Shown here: positions 40,287-49,936 of the stretch, one piece after another
Layout: each line of letters starts with the position of its first letter
Numbering within the stretch: position 1 is the stretch's first letter
From: Phycisphaeraceae bacterium
GTDB taxonomy: Bacteria; Planctomycetota; Phycisphaerae; Phycisphaerales; UBA1924
DNA: 64,000 nt
Assembly: GCA_019636535.1 (NCBI GenBank)
Contig: JAHBXK010000001.1
Location: 1 to 64,000, forward strand
Direction of reading: 5' to 3'
Translations under genes and position numbers: made by a program
Notes under the pieces: generated by a model
The model's input: only the letters and a program-made list of their open reading frames with translations
Databases searched by the model: none
Told to the model about the DNA's origin: nothing

Positions 40287-40790
40287 ATGCTGAGCCGATG
40301 GGACTCCGACGCCGAGAAGCAGCCCGCATCGGCCCCGGTAGCGATTGGGCAGCCGGGCGTTCCGACGCTCGCGACTCCCCCCGGAGCCATCGAGAGTCGG
40401 ACCGACCGCAGCAAACTCAGCGCAGCATCTGCCGCACTCCTCTTGGGCATACTCGGGGCGTTGGTTGCCACCGTGGTGGTGCTTCTGATCCTGCGGCGGG
40501 CGAGATGGCTACACGCGCACCCGACGCACGCACGATCGTCGCGGCGAAGACGCTCCGGCGCTTCCAAAGGCGGATCGGCCGCCACCGATGCCTGGTCCGA
40601 GTCCGCCGCTCGATTGGGCACACCGCGCGGAGGCTGGCGAAAGCGTGCAGGCCTCGAGCCGGGATCGGACGACGACACCGTTGACCTGGACCCCGACGAA
40701 CTGGGCCCTGACGCTCTCGATGATGAAAGTCCTGACGACAACGGGCTCGAAGACGACCCAGGTCCGGGCAGACGACCGGGACGATCGTGA
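40287..40790 (+). CDS. Small single-pass membrane protein of unknown function
   Basis: This encodes 167 residues. It has a Pro/Ala-rich N terminus of about 45 residues, one strong helix (SAALLLGILGALVATVVVLL), then a basic stretch (RRARWLHAHPTHARSSRRRR) that sets the orientation with the C terminus inside. The tail is acidic and disordered (DDDTVDLDPDELGPDALDDE). It is divergent from prfB, with a 78-nt gap. No family is recognised. Composition is biased, but the helix followed by a positive cluster makes a real gene likely. Confidence 0.55.
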   Translation: MLSRWDSDAEKQPASAPVAIGQPGVPTLATPPGAIESRTDRSKLSAASAALLLGILGALVATVVVLLILRRARWLHAHPTHARSSRRRRSGASKGGSAATDAWSESAARLGTPRGGWRKRAGLEPGSDDDTVDLDPDELGPDALDDESPDDNGLEDDPGPGRRPGRS

Positions 40791-40815
40791 GGTTCTCGAG
40801 TAGGACCGGGATCGC

Positions 40816-41925
40816 TCAATGGTCGCCGGGCAACACCGGAACGTCGGCGCCCGCCAGCGTGTGTGCTTCAGGATGCCCGAGCATCGCGGCGGTTGAGGCC
40901 GTTCGACGGCGCTTGTCAGCGTCTCCGGCCCGCTCGTGCCAAAGTGCAGCCTGATACCACAAGTCAGCATCGGTCGGCTCGGCCTGAGCGGCACGCTCAT
41001 AGAGCGCGGCGGCATCAGCGGGTCGGCCGAGCAACCCGTACGACTCGCCCATCAGGCGAAGCGCTGCCCTGTTCTTCAGGGCTTCGGGGCCGAGCGCTGA
41101 GAGCAACGCGACGGTCCGCTCCGGTTCGCCCTTGCGGTTGAAAATCCGCCCCTGAACCAGCCGCCATTTGAGTTGGTCTGGCTGGAGCGCCAGCGCGCGG
41201 TCAAGATGCTGCGCGGCCAGATCGACGCGATTCTTCCTGAGTTCCAGTTCGGCCATGGTCCCCCAGGCCTCAGCCGCGTCTGGTTGCAACAGCGTGACGC
41301 GAACGAGCGAGGCCATCGCCGCACCATCCTCGCCCGCGCGAATCTGAGCCATCGCCAGAAAGAGCGGAAAGCGAGGATTGGTCGAGTCGGCGAGCTGCGC
41401 GGCGGCGTAATGCTCAATCGCGCGATCGACAAACCCTGCCTTCAGGGCGCATGTGCCCGCCTCGCCATGCAACTGGGCCAGCGCCGGGTTGTTGGTGATC
41501 GATTGGACAATCCCACCGGTGGATGCCGCAGCGCCTTCCTGCTCAACGGTGATCGCCGCGAGATACTGGTCGTACGCGCGGGCGTGTTCGCCCAGTCCGA
41601 TCAGTGCTTGCGCGTGAGCGAGCCGGACACGTGAATCGAATGGTGCATCCTCTGTTAGTTTCGCTAGAATCGCCGAGGCCTCGGCGAAGCGACCCGTGCG
41701 AAGATGTTCGGCGGCGGCGGCAAGACCCGCCTCAACCGCGTGAGCAGCTCCACTCATGTCCGATGTCCGCACGTTCGCACGGTTCTCGCCCTGATCGCTA
41801 CGCAGCGCGGAAGCCAGCCCCCACGTCAACGCCGCCAGCACGACGACCAGCGCGATCAAAGCCGCGGCGGCCCAGAGAGAGAACCCGGGGCGCTGGTGAA
41901 CGGGATTTCTGGGATGGGCTCGCAT
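40816..41925 (-). CDS. TPR-repeat membrane protein
   Basis: This encodes about 369 residues. The start could be ATG 41925 (7 nt after the kdsB stop) or ATG 41955 (overlapping kdsB); neither has a strong SD. One N-terminal helix (LWAAAALIALVVVLAALTWG) anchors the protein, followed by at least seven TPR-like units, for example AAEHLRTGRFAEASAILAKL, AQALIGLGEHARAYDQYLAA and MGESYGLLGRPADAAALYER. It probably scaffolds an envelope process. The upstream neighbours on the same strand are kdsB and another TPR/coiled-coil protein, so an LPS- or envelope-related operon is plausible. Confidence 0.82.
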   Translation of the reverse strand: MRAHPRNPVHQRPGFSLWAAAALIALVVVLAALTWGLASALRSDQGENRANVRTSDMSGAAHAVEAGLAAAAEHLRTGRFAEASAILAKLTEDAPFDSRVRLAHAQALIGLGEHARAYDQYLAAITVEQEGAAASTGGIVQSITNNPALAQLHGEAGTCALKAGFVDRAIEHYAAAQLADSTNPRFPLFLAMAQIRAGEDGAAMASLVRVTLLQPDAAEAWGTMAELELRKNRVDLAAQHLDRALALQPDQLKWRLVQGRIFNRKGEPERTVALLSALGPEALKNRAALRLMGESYGLLGRPADAAALYERAAQAEPTDADLWYQAALWHERAGDADKRRRTASTAAMLGHPEAHTLAGADVPVLPGDH

Positions 41926-41932
41926 GAGGGGG

Positions 41933-42718
41933 TTATCGGCCAGTTTGACGATCATCTTTCTCAGAGACCTGACGGCTCTTCCACCGGGCCACAAATGCCT
42001 CGTATTGCCCGGGCGTGTCGATGCCAGGGTGGGCGCAATCGATCAGGCCCACGGCGATGGTGTGGCCGTGCTCGAGCACGCGGAGTTGTTCGAGTTGTTC
42101 GGCTCTCTCCAACGGTGTGCCGGGCATCGTCGCGTAACGTGTCAGGAACCCCACGCGGTAGACATAGATGCCGACATGACGGAGATACGCAGGCGGCTGA
42201 CCAGACGTTGCATCTCGAACGTGAGGAATCGGCGATCGCGAGAAGTACAGCGCGCGCCCGTCGAGGGCCCGAACAACTTTGACGACATTTGGGTTGCCCG
42301 CCTCTGACGGTTCGAGCGGCGCAGCGACCGTGCCGACCACCGCCCCGCGCGGCTCCGTTGTGACAAGCGCCGCAACCGCCGTGTTCACCGTGTTGGGATC
42401 GAGTTCCGGCTCATCGCCCTGAAGGTTCACGACGATCTGATCATCGGGCAGCCCGAGCCTCTCTGCCGCCTCGCGCAGCCGCGACGTTCCGTTGGGATGA
42501 TCGACCGCCGTCATCACAACTTCGCCGCCAAAGGCACGAACCGCTCGAACGATCCGTTCGTCATCCGCCGCGACGACGACCCGTGAAAGCGAGGCGGCTT
42601 GCGCGGCGGACTCGTAAACGTGCTGCACGAGCGTCCGGCCCGTTCGATCGGCGAGGACCTTTTCGGGGAAGCGGGTCGAGGCGAGCCGGGCGGGAATGAT
42701 GCCGACGGCGGTGTGCAT
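41933..42718 (-). CDS. kdsB: 3-deoxy-manno-octulosonate (KDO) cytidylyltransferase
   Basis: This enzyme activates KDO as CMP-KDO for LPS inner-core synthesis. The nucleotide-binding N terminus is VGIIPARLASTRFPEKVLAD. VVNLQGDEPELDPNTVNTAV carries the metal-binding Asp, and YLRHVGIYVYRVGFL and PLERAEQLEQLRVLEHGH are typical. The family motif H-x-S-G-T-D-R appears as HPNGTSRLRE, with two changes. At 261 residues the length is normal. It is flanked on the same strand by two TPR proteins with gaps of 30 and 7 nt. Confidence 0.88.
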   Translation of the reverse strand: MHTAVGIIPARLASTRFPEKVLADRTGRTLVQHVYESAAQAASLSRVVVAADDERIVRAVRAFGGEVVMTAVDHPNGTSRLREAAERLGLPDDQIVVNLQGDEPELDPNTVNTAVAALVTTEPRGAVVGTVAAPLEPSEAGNPNVVKVVRALDGRALYFSRSPIPHVRDATSGQPPAYLRHVGIYVYRVGFLTRYATMPGTPLERAEQLEQLRVLEHGHTIAVGLIDCAHPGIDTPGQYEAFVARWKSRQVSEKDDRQTGR

Positions 42719-42748
42719 GCAAGTACCAGCGTTGAGCGGCGAACCGAG

Positions 42749-44290
42749 TCAGCCCGCGGGCGTTGCCCGCAGTTCGGCGATCAGTTTCTTAAGTTCCTCG
42801 CGTCGCTGCCGGATGTCCTTGTAGTTGATCTGCTGGATCGCGATGGAAGATGCGATCTTGTACGCCTCCTCGGCGTCGTTGAGCGCTGCGGCCTCGCCGG
42901 CCATCCGCTCTCGAGCGCGGGCCTCCAACGAGAGAAGTAGGTCGTAGTGAAAGTCGCGAATGACCTGCTCGCCCTGATCCGTAACGCTCTCGATCGCTTG
43001 CTTATGTGTCTGGACCGCCTCATCTAGCCAGTCGATCTGGTGGAAGGACTTGGCGAGCAGGTTGAGGATCGGGGCACGGTTCTTGACGTCGGCCTTGGCT
43101 TCCTGCAACTGGCCGATCGTGTCCTCGAACCGGCCGAGTTGAAAGTACCGTTTGCCGAGTTCGTACTTGCGGGCAAGGTCGGTCGGATACTGCTTGACCT
43201 GCTTCTCCAGAACTTCGGCTTCGAGTTCGACATACTCGCGTGCCGCGGCCTTGAACCGGCGGCGAGCCTCCTCGCCCGACTCGTCGTTCGCGGCGGCGTC
43301 GGCGGCCTGCTTGAGTTTGACCAGCGGCCGGCGGGCCTGCCGAAGCCGGATCTTGTCGGCCTCTTCTTCGAAACGGAACTCCTGCGTCTGCCGGAACGCC
43401 TCCTGTGCCACCTTCGACGCGATCTGCTCGTCGTCCGCCGAGCCTCGCTCCAGCAGGCGGTCGATGTACTTCTTGATGGCCGGCCGGTCCTGCGGATTGG
43501 CTTCGTGCGCAGCGCGTGCCTGTTCGATGAGTCGTTCGAGCGTCTCCTCGGTCTTGACGATCCGTTCCTCTTCTTCGAGGTGCTGCTGCTTGGAAGCATC
43601 GCGGATGTTCGCCCGGAATCCGCCAGACTGCCCCGTCTGATCGAATCCCCCCTTCGACATCGTGCTCTCGGCGGAGATGTTGCGGATGAGGGCGCCGAGT
43701 TTGGCATCGGCCGGATCGACCCGCAACGCCGCCTCCCCGGCCATCACCGCTCGCTCGAAACTCTCGAACTTGCGGAACGACTCCATGAGTGTCAGGAAGT
43801 GCTCCTTGCGCACCCGCTTGTCGCGAGCGGCGATCACCATCGCACGCTCACCCAGCCAGAGCGTCGGCCCAGGCAGACCGAGCGTGGTTGCGGCTTCGAC
43901 CGCGCGAACCGCGTAAGGGGCCTCGTGCGGATGGACGCCCCATTCAAGAAGTGTGCGAAGGTACTTCTCGACATCGCTCTTGCCATCGACCGAGCGTGCA
44001 ACGTCCTTGGGCGTCCCCTTGCCCCCCGAGTTCATGTAGGCGCCTGCGGACTTGAAAAACCCTTCGAGCCCCGACGTGCTGAGCGGGTCGAGCCTGAGGC
44101 CGCTGAGCCAGAGGCTCATGGCGTACTCGTGCTGCCCCGTGTCGTGGGTCACCGAAGCCCGGTCAAAGAAGGCTTGAGCCTTGTGCGGTGAGAACTCAGG
44201 CTGCCCCCCTCCGGACGGCGCGCCGTTGTTACCCTTGTCGGCGTTGTCGCCCGAGCCGCTGCCCGTGCTCTTGCGTGAGAAAATCCCCAA
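42749..44290 (-). CDS. Large TPR/coiled-coil protein of unknown function
   Basis: This encodes 513 residues. I place the start at TTG 44290: AAGGAG lies eight bases before it, and it gives the beginning GIFSRKSTGSGSGDNADKGN. The open frame upstream lacks support. A Gly/Asn-rich linker is followed by helical repeats in the first 250 residues (KAQAFFDRASVTHDTGQHEY). A charged coiled-coil segment follows (SKQQHLEEEERIVKTEETLE, then FRFEEEADKIRLRQARRPLV), and then more TPR-like units (ELGKRYFQLGRFEDTIGQLQ). No signal peptide is seen, so it is probably cytoplasmic. It is first in the putative operon with kdsB. It is divergent from def. Confidence 0.8.
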   Translation of the reverse strand: MGIFSRKSTGSGSGDNADKGNNGAPSGGGQPEFSPHKAQAFFDRASVTHDTGQHEYAMSLWLSGLRLDPLSTSGLEGFFKSAGAYMNSGGKGTPKDVARSVDGKSDVEKYLRTLLEWGVHPHEAPYAVRAVEAATTLGLPGPTLWLGERAMVIAARDKRVRKEHFLTLMESFRKFESFERAVMAGEAALRVDPADAKLGALIRNISAESTMSKGGFDQTGQSGGFRANIRDASKQQHLEEEERIVKTEETLERLIEQARAAHEANPQDRPAIKKYIDRLLERGSADDEQIASKVAQEAFRQTQEFRFEEEADKIRLRQARRPLVKLKQAADAAANDESGEEARRRFKAAAREYVELEAEVLEKQVKQYPTDLARKYELGKRYFQLGRFEDTIGQLQEAKADVKNRAPILNLLAKSFHQIDWLDEAVQTHKQAIESVTDQGEQVIRDFHYDLLLSLEARARERMAGEAAALNDAEEAYKIASSIAIQQINYKDIRQRREELKKLIAELRATPAG

Positions 44291-44490
44291 CGGCCAGGCT
44301 CCTTGCGTTCTTCGAATGCTCGACCTCGAGTCTGCCTCGGCCGAGACTCGTCGCATCGTATGGACGCGGACGGACATCCGCTAGTACCCCCCCACCATCC
44401 GTTCGACGGATTCCGGAGGTTGCGACACCATCAACCCTTCCGAGGCACGACCACCGGCAGTTCTCGCTCGATCTGGGCATAAACTGTCGC

Positions 44491-45093
44491 ATGGCCGCCC
44501 CGATCCAAGCCGACGAACTCCGGATCGTTACCTATCCGGCACGCGTGCTTTTGCAGCGGGCTCAGGCGGTTGGGCTCGTCAATGCCGAGGTTCGCTCGGT
44601 GGCCGGGCGGATGATCGAGTTGATGTACGAGGCTCAGGGAATCGGGCTTGCCGCCCCGCAGGTTGGGCTTCCTTGGCGCATGTTCGTCGCGGATGTGCCC
44701 GCGCCGAGGGACGATGAGCCGGATTCAACAAGAAAGCGGCTGACCAGCGAAACCGATCCCGCCTTGCCTTTCTCAACTCAAGGCCCCGTTGTCTACGTCA
44801 ATCCGAGGTTGGACGCTCCCAAGGGCGTGCCCGAAGCCGTCGAAGAGGGGTGCCTTTCACTCCCAGACATCCGGGGCGAGGTCTTGCGGCCACCCATCGT
44901 GACCATCACCGCCACCGATTTGGAAGGCCGGGAGTTCACGCAGACCGGGTCGGGGCTGCTCGCGCGATGTTGGCAGCACGAGGTCGATCACCTCGACGGC
45001 GTGCTGATTCTCTCTCGCATGACGCAGCGCTCAAGGCTGAAGAATCGGGCTCCGATCCGCGATCTGGAACGCGGCGCAGAGCGGAGCGCTTGA
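44491..45093 (+). CDS. def: Peptide deformylase
   Basis: This encodes 200 residues. The three motifs of this Fe/Zn hydrolase are complete: GIGLAAPQVGLPWRM, EEGCLSLPDIRGEV (Cys ligand) and CWQHEVDHLDGVLIL (two His ligands and the catalytic Glu). It removes the formyl group from nascent proteins. An insertion of about 25 residues (PAPRDDEPDSTRKRLTSETD) lies between motifs 1 and 2. The fmt gene, which supplies the formyl-Met-tRNA, follows after 37 nt, the usual pairing. Confidence 0.95.
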   Translation: MAAPIQADELRIVTYPARVLLQRAQAVGLVNAEVRSVAGRMIELMYEAQGIGLAAPQVGLPWRMFVADVPAPRDDEPDSTRKRLTSETDPALPFSTQGPVVYVNPRLDAPKGVPEAVEEGCLSLPDIRGEVLRPPIVTITATDLEGREFTQTGSGLLARCWQHEVDHLDGVLILSRMTQRSRLKNRAPIRDLERGAERSA

Positions 45094-45130
45094 TCGTCGT
45101 GTGGTCTGTGCGTCGGTACACTCGACCTCC

Positions 45131-46135
45131 ATGCGGCTGATCTACTTCGGATCCGGGGCCTTCGGTCTGCCAACTCTGCGTCGGCTGTTGCAGCGCCATC
45201 AAGTGGTCGCGGTGGTGACCCAGCCGGATCGACCCGCGGGGCGTGGCGGAAGACTGCATCCCACACCGGTCGCCGACCTCATCGAGCGAGAGCATCCGAA
45301 AGTGCCGCTGCTGAAACCCGAACGAATCCGTGAGCAGTCGGTTGTCGATCACGTTCGTTCGTTCGAGTCCGACGCGTGGGTGGTGATCGCGTACGGCCAG
45401 AAACTCCCCGCGAACCTGCTGGAGGGACGATTCGCCATGAATCTGCACGCCTCGCTGCTGCCGCGGTGGAGGGGCGCTGCCCCCATCAACGCGGCGATCC
45501 TGGCGGGAGATCCCGTGACCGGCAACACCGTCATCACCCTCGCCGAACGGATGGACGCCGGGCTCATCCTGGGGCAGTCCGAGCGAGCGATCGAGCCGAC
45601 GCATACCGCCGGCGAGTTGCACGATCTCTTGGCCGATGACGGTCCCGACCTTGTTGAACAGGTACTGAACGAGCACGCGCATGGGGGCTTGCGGCCCATC
45701 GCGCAGGACGAGAGCCGTGTGACGATCGCGGGCAAGTTGTCGCGTGAGCACGATTCGTTTGATGCCCATCAGCCCGCGAACTTCCTGAAACGCCAGATCC
45801 ACGCCATGACGCCGTGGCCGGGTGTGAGTATTGCGTTTGTACACAGCGAGGCGGCCAAGCGGTCGGAGGCTCTGATCACGGGCAAGGTCGGAAGAGCTGC
45901 CGTCGTCGACGAGCCACGTGACGGCACACCATCCGCCGGCAAACCGTTCGAACCCGGCCGTCTGACCGACCCAGACGAGGGTGTGATCGCATGCGGACAA
46001 CACAGCCGACTGCGCCTGCTCGAGTTCCAGCCCGTGGGCAAGCGCATGATGCCGTGGGCCGACTTCCGCAGGGGGGCCGGGCGCACGCTGACCCACGAAT
46101 CGATGGCAGTCTCTCCCAAGGAACTCGAGCCGTGA
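45131..46135 (+). CDS. fmt: Methionyl-tRNA formyltransferase
   Basis: This encodes 334 residues. The formyl-THF-binding N-terminal domain starts MRLIYFGSGAFGLPTLRRLL. The catalytic region is AMNLHASLLPRWRGAAPINA, with the conserved Asn and His and the SLLPRWRG loop, followed by GNTVITLAERMDAGLILGQS. The C-terminal OB-like domain has RQIHAMTPWPGVSIAF. It formylates initiator Met-tRNA. Its stop overlaps the GTG start of the next gene (GTGA), indicating coupling in a def-fmt-unknown operon. Confidence 0.95.
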   Translation: MRLIYFGSGAFGLPTLRRLLQRHQVVAVVTQPDRPAGRGGRLHPTPVADLIEREHPKVPLLKPERIREQSVVDHVRSFESDAWVVIAYGQKLPANLLEGRFAMNLHASLLPRWRGAAPINAAILAGDPVTGNTVITLAERMDAGLILGQSERAIEPTHTAGELHDLLADDGPDLVEQVLNEHAHGGLRPIAQDESRVTIAGKLSREHDSFDAHQPANFLKRQIHAMTPWPGVSIAFVHSEAAKRSEALITGKVGRAAVVDEPRDGTPSAGKPFEPGRLTDPDEGVIACGQHSRLRLLEFQPVGKRMMPWADFRRGAGRTLTHESMAVSPKELEP

Positions 46136-46824
46136 ATCAGACGTTGTGGGACCTGCTCGCGCCGATTCTGCCGCAGGCGTTGCGGCCGGGGAACGCATCT
46201 CGCCGCGAGCAGCGTAAGCCTTCAGCGACAAGGCTGGGACGTGTCCATCGCGAACCGTCCGCGAGCAGCCGCGAGAAACCGCCAAACGGGAACCAGCGGA
46301 AGTCTGTCAACGTGCACGCCGAACAGGGCCTCCAACGCACGTCAGAACCACGGCCGCAATCCGCGGCGGACCGGTACGAAGCCATGACTCGGGTCATGCT
46401 CGAACGCTACGGAATCCGAGTTCGAAAGTGGCGAGCGAGCATGTCGGGCGTTGCGTGGTACGTCACCTATCGCGACGGCACCGTGGCGCGCCTTATCGAA
46501 GCGCCGAAGCCCAAGGGGCCCATGTCCGCGGCCGTGTTCTTGCACGAGATCGGGCATCACGCGATCGGCTTCAATCGCTTCAAGCCGCGATGTTTGGAGG
46601 AATACCACGCATGGATGTGGGCGATCGGCCAGATGGAGACCCTCGGCATCTCCGTGACCGACTCCGTCCGACACAGAATGCACCAATCGCTGCACTACGC
46701 CGTGCAGAAGGCGCGGCGTCGCGGATTGAAAGCAATCCCGACCGAACTGCATCCGTTCTGTGCCATTCCACCGACGCGTCGCAAGCGAGTGAAACCCGCC
46801 CGCTCCCTTGAGCAATCGTCATGA
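46132..46824 (+). CDS. Unknown protein with an HEIGHH zincin-like motif
   Basis: This encodes 230 residues from a GTG that overlaps the fmt stop. The N-terminal 80 residues are basic and low in complexity (SRREQRKPSATRLGRVHREP). The C-terminal domain has AWYVTYRDGTVARLIEAPKP and then SAAVFLHEIGHHAIGFNRFK. The HExxH pattern plus a further Glu in CLEEYHAWMWAIGQME would suit a metallopeptidase of the ImmA/IrrE or zincin type. There is no signal peptide, so it should act in the cytoplasm. Coupling to def and fmt hints at a link with translation or N-terminal processing, which is only inference. Confidence 0.72.
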   Translation: MNQTLWDLLAPILPQALRPGNASRREQRKPSATRLGRVHREPSASSREKPPNGNQRKSVNVHAEQGLQRTSEPRPQSAADRYEAMTRVMLERYGIRVRKWRASMSGVAWYVTYRDGTVARLIEAPKPKGPMSAAVFLHEIGHHAIGFNRFKPRCLEEYHAWMWAIGQMETLGISVTDSVRHRMHQSLHYAVQKARRRGLKAIPTELHPFCAIPPTRRKRVKPARSLEQSS

Positions 46825-46838
46825 TCTGCTCTGACCGA

Positions 46839-47306
46839 TCATGAGTGGACGCTGCGGATTGCGGGCATCACTCCACCGGTCTCCGGCTCCTGCTTCCAAC
46901 GCTTGCGGGCCTCAAAGGCTGCAATGTCGGCGACGGTCGTTCGCTTCAGGAACGCCATGACCTGCTCTCTCTGTGCCGTCCAGAACTCGTGAGCGGGGCA
47001 CGCCCGAACGTCCGAGCATGGGACGTTGCTCAACATGCAGCGTGTTTCCAAGATCGGATCAGCCAATGCCTGGCAGATGTCCAGCAGGCTGATGAGCGTC
47101 GCTTGACGGGCAAGGGTGACGCCGCCGCCGACCCCGCGCTGAGTCACAACCAAGCCCCGCTTTGCAAGGATATGGACCAACTTGGCCAAGTACGCAGCCG
47201 GAATGCCGGAGGCCTGCGCCACCTCCTTGACCAGCACGGGCCTGCCTCCCGCCGCAGCGACGAAGCCGAGCGCCGTCATCGCGTAGCCGCTGGATTGGCT
47301 GATCAT
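46839..47306 (-). CDS. Rrf2-family transcriptional regulator with three-Cys motif
   Basis: This encodes 155 residues, with AGGAG eight bases before the ATG. The winged helix is standard for Rrf2 (SSGYAMTALGFVAAAGGRPV, VAQASGIPAAYLAKLVHILA, RGVGGGVTLARQA). Cysteines 90, 97 and 103 (RCMLSNVPCSDVRACPAHEF) have the spacing of Fe-S-binding IscR/NsrR-type sensors. It is divergent from the cbb3 oxidase operon across a 229-nt AT-richer region. I infer that it controls that operon in response to oxygen, NO or Fe-S status. It is convergent with the HEIGHH gene, only 14 nt apart. Confidence 0.9.
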   Translation of the reverse strand: MISQSSGYAMTALGFVAAAGGRPVLVKEVAQASGIPAAYLAKLVHILAKRGLVVTQRGVGGGVTLARQATLISLLDICQALADPILETRCMLSNVPCSDVRACPAHEFWTAQREQVMAFLKRTTVADIAAFEARKRWKQEPETGGVMPAIRSVHS

Positions 47307-47535
47307 GCAATCGCTCCTAGAAGAGGCAATAGTTGCAGAGTAGTCGATCCGTTTGTCAAGTCAAGAAAAAAGACCGGCTGATCTTCAAAACGTTGTTTCT
47401 GATCGATAACGCGATCTTCGTGTGAAAAATCGGGCTCTCTTATGCCCTGAGTTGACTTTAAATCGGATCATGTCATCATGTATCAATCGGATCAGCCGAT
47501 CCCCATATCCATTGTCAGGTACGGCGAGGTTATCC
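47307..47535. promoter_or_regulatory. Divergent control region of rrf2 and the cco operon
   Basis: This region is clearly more AT-rich than its surroundings. It contains TTGACT at 47452-47457, and ATCGG-ATCAG-CCGAT (about 47486-47500) as a short inverted repeat 35 nt before the ccoN start codon. I could not find a -10 at proper distance from TTGACT nor a convincing FNR box, so individual sites are not assigned. Confidence 0.45.
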
Positions 47536-49863
47536 ATGCACAGCCCCGTTGCTCACGCTGCAGCCGCAACCCACCCAACGACCGTCGCTGCGTCCGAAGG
47601 TCGGATGGAGCAGTTCGTCTACGACGATGCGATCGTGCGAAAGTTCGTGCTCGCGACGATCGTGTGGGGCATTGTCGCAATGCTTGCCGGGGTGTTCATC
47701 GCGGTGCAACTCGCCTGGCCCGCGGCCAATCTGGGGCTTGAGTGGACGAGTTTCGGAAGGCTCCGCCCGCTGCACACGAACGCGGCGATCTTCGCCTTCG
47801 CCGGCAATGCGATCTTCGCGGCCATCTACTACTCCACGCAGCGTCTCTGCAAAGCACGGATGTGGAGCGACCGACTGAGCAACCTCCACTTCTGGGGGTG
47901 GCAGGCGATCATCGTTTCGGCCGCCCTCACGCTCCCGTTCGGCATCACGCAGAGCAAGGAATACGCGGAACTCGAGTGGCCGATCGACTTGGCGATCGCC
48001 GTCGTCTGGGTCGGCTTCTTTGCCACCAACTTCTTCATGACGCTCAAGCACCGACGCGAGCGGCACATGTACGTGGCGCTTTGGTTCTACATCGCGACGA
48101 TCGTTACCGTCGCGATCCTGCACGTGTTCAACAACCTGACTCTGCCCCTGGCCGTCGCGCAGTTCGTCTCGTCCGGCACCTGGCCCTCGGGCGCGGACCT
48201 GATGAAGAGTTGGCCGGTCTATGCGGGCGTTCAGGACGCCTTCATGCAGTGGTGGTACGGCCACAACGCCGTGGCGTTCTTCCTCACCACGCCGTTCCTG
48301 GGGCTGATGTACTACTTCTTGCCGAAGGCCGCCGAACGCCCGGTGTACTCCTACCGCCTGTCAATCGTTCACTTCTGGAGCCTCGTCTTCATCTACATCT
48401 GGGCGGGTCCGCACCACCTGCACTACACCGCCCTGCCACAGTGGGCCAGCACGCTGGGCATGATCTTCTCGGTCATGCTGTGGATGCCCTCGTGGGGCGG
48501 CGGCATCAACGGGTTGCTCACGTTGCGAGGAGCTTGGAACAAGGTCACGGCCGACCCGGTCCTGAAGTTCTTCGTCGTCGGCATCACCTTCTACATGATG
48601 GCGACGTTCGAGGGTCCGATGCTGAGCATCAAGAGCGTCAACGCGCTCTCGCACTACACGGACTGGACAATCGCCCACGTCCATTCCGGTGCGCTCGGCT
48701 GGAACGGCTTCATGACCTTCGGCATGCTCTACTGGCTCTTCCCGAGACTTTTCCAGACCGAGATCTGGAGTCGCAAACTCGTCTCCGCCCACTTCTGGCT
48801 CTCTACGGTCGGAATCCTGCTCTACGTGCTCGCGATCTACGCGGCGGGCATCACTCAGGGCCTGATGTGGCGGGCGTTCGACGAGTTCGGCAGCCTGAAG
48901 TGGCCGGAGTTCATCGAGACGGTCACCGTGCTCATGCCGATGTATTGGATCCGCGTGCTCGGCGGTCTGCTCTATGTCACCGGCATCGTCATGTGCGGCA
49001 TCAACGCGTTCATGACCTGGCGAAACCGCCCGGCCAAGTACGCCGAGGTCGTCCACTCCGCACCGGCCCTCTCGGCGGTGTACGTCGATCCACCCCCGCC
49101 GCCCTCCATGCTCACCTCCAACACCGACTGGGGCAAGGCGGTCGAGACCAAGGTGCTCAGCGGGTGGTTCCACCGCGTGTGGGAACGCAAGCCCTTCAAA
49201 TTCACGGTCTTCACCGTCATTGCCGTGCTCGTCGCTTCGCTCTTCGAGATCGTGCCGACGTTCCTCATCCGCTCCAACGTCCCGACCATCGCCAGCGTTC
49301 AACCCTACACGCCGCTTGAACTCCTCGGGCGCGACATCTACATCGCCGAGGGCTGTTACAACTGCCACTCGCAGATGATCAGGCCGATGTGGGCAGAGCG
49401 CAAACGCTACGGCGAATACTCCAAACCGGGAGAGTTCGTGTATGACCGGCCGTTCCAGTGGGGCAGCAGGCGGATCGGACCGGACCTTGCCCGCGAAGGT
49501 GGGCGCCAGAGTCACGACTGGCATGTTCGGCACTTCGAGAACCCGCAGGCCGTCATTCCGCAGTCGATCATGCCCTCCTATGCCCATCTGCTCCGCCAGA
49601 CCATCGACTTCGATGCGATTCAACATCGTGTAAACGCCATGGCCATGCTGGGTGTGCCGTACGGCAAGGCCGTGCGCGAGGGTCAGGCCGTCGAGTTGGC
49701 CATGCAACAGGCCCGCGAGATCAACGAGCAACTCGAATCGCAGGGCGACTACCGCGGCCTGCACGACAAAAAGATCATCGCGCTCGTGGCTTACATGCAG
49801 CGGCTCGGCACAGATCTGACTCGGCCCCCGCCCGCTCCGGACGAACCCGCCGCATCGCCCTGA
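47536..49863 (+). CDS. ccoNO: cbb3-type cytochrome c oxidase, CcoN-CcoO fusion
   Basis: This encodes 775 residues from the ATG of [16 protein letters not shown], with GAGG seven bases upstream. The first 500 residues are the catalytic haem-copper subunit Cco[39 protein letters not shown] (copper His and the Tyr partner), [14 protein letters not shown] and [16 protein letters not shown] (haem ligands). After a linker with PPPPPSML comes CcoO: one helix ([16 protein letters not shown]), [20 protein letters not shown] with a CxxCH haem site, and a C-terminal haem-protein tail. Normally two genes, they are joined in one frame here. The complex reduces oxygen at high affinity at the inner membrane. 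Confidence 0.95.
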   Translation: MHSPVAHAAAATHPTTVAASEGRMEQFVYDDAIVRKFVLATIVWGIVAMLAGVFIAVQLAWPAANLGLEWTSFGRLRPLHTNAAIFAFAGNAIFAAIYYSTQRLCKARMWSDRLSNLHFWGWQAIIVSAALTLPFGITQSKEYAELEWPIDLAIAVVWVGFFATNFFMTLKHRRERHMYVALWFYIATIVTVAILHVFNNLTLPLAVAQFVSSGTWPSGADLMKSWPVYAGVQDAFMQWWYGHNAVAFFLTTPFLGLMYYFLPKAAERPVYSYRLSIVHFWSLVFIYIWAGPHHLHYTALPQWASTLGMIFSVMLWMPSWGGGINGLLTLRGAWNKVTADPVLKFFVVGITFYMMATFEGPMLSIKSVNALSHYTDWTIAHVHSGALGWNGFMTFGMLYWLFPRLFQTEIWSRKLVSAHFWLSTVGILLYVLAIYAAGITQGLMWRAFDEFGSLKWPEFIETVTVLMPMYWIRVLGGLLYVTGIVMCGINAFMTWRNRPAKYAEVVHSAPALSAVYVDPPPPPSMLTSNTDWGKAVETKVLSGWFHRVWERKPFKFTVFTVIAVLVASLFEIVPTFLIRSNVPTIASVQPYTPLELLGRDIYIAEGCYNCHSQMIRPMWAERKRYGEYSKPGEFVYDRPFQWGSRRIGPDLAREGGRQSHDWHVRHFENPQAVIPQSIMPSYAHLLRQTIDFDAIQHRVNAMAMLGVPYGKAVREGQAVELAMQQAREINEQLESQGDYRGLHDKKIIALVAYMQRLGTDLTRPPPAPDEPAASP

Positions 49864-49936
49864 CCCCGTCGCGTCGCATCCTTTCTGACTCTTCACACAT
49901 GGTCCATCGCGTCAACCAGCCGGCAGGAGCACCCCC

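Noticed and set aside
48361..49896. 511-codon open frame opposite ccoNO
   Set aside because: It is a shadow frame, rich in His/Asp/Glu/Arg, with no membrane or domain pattern of its own.
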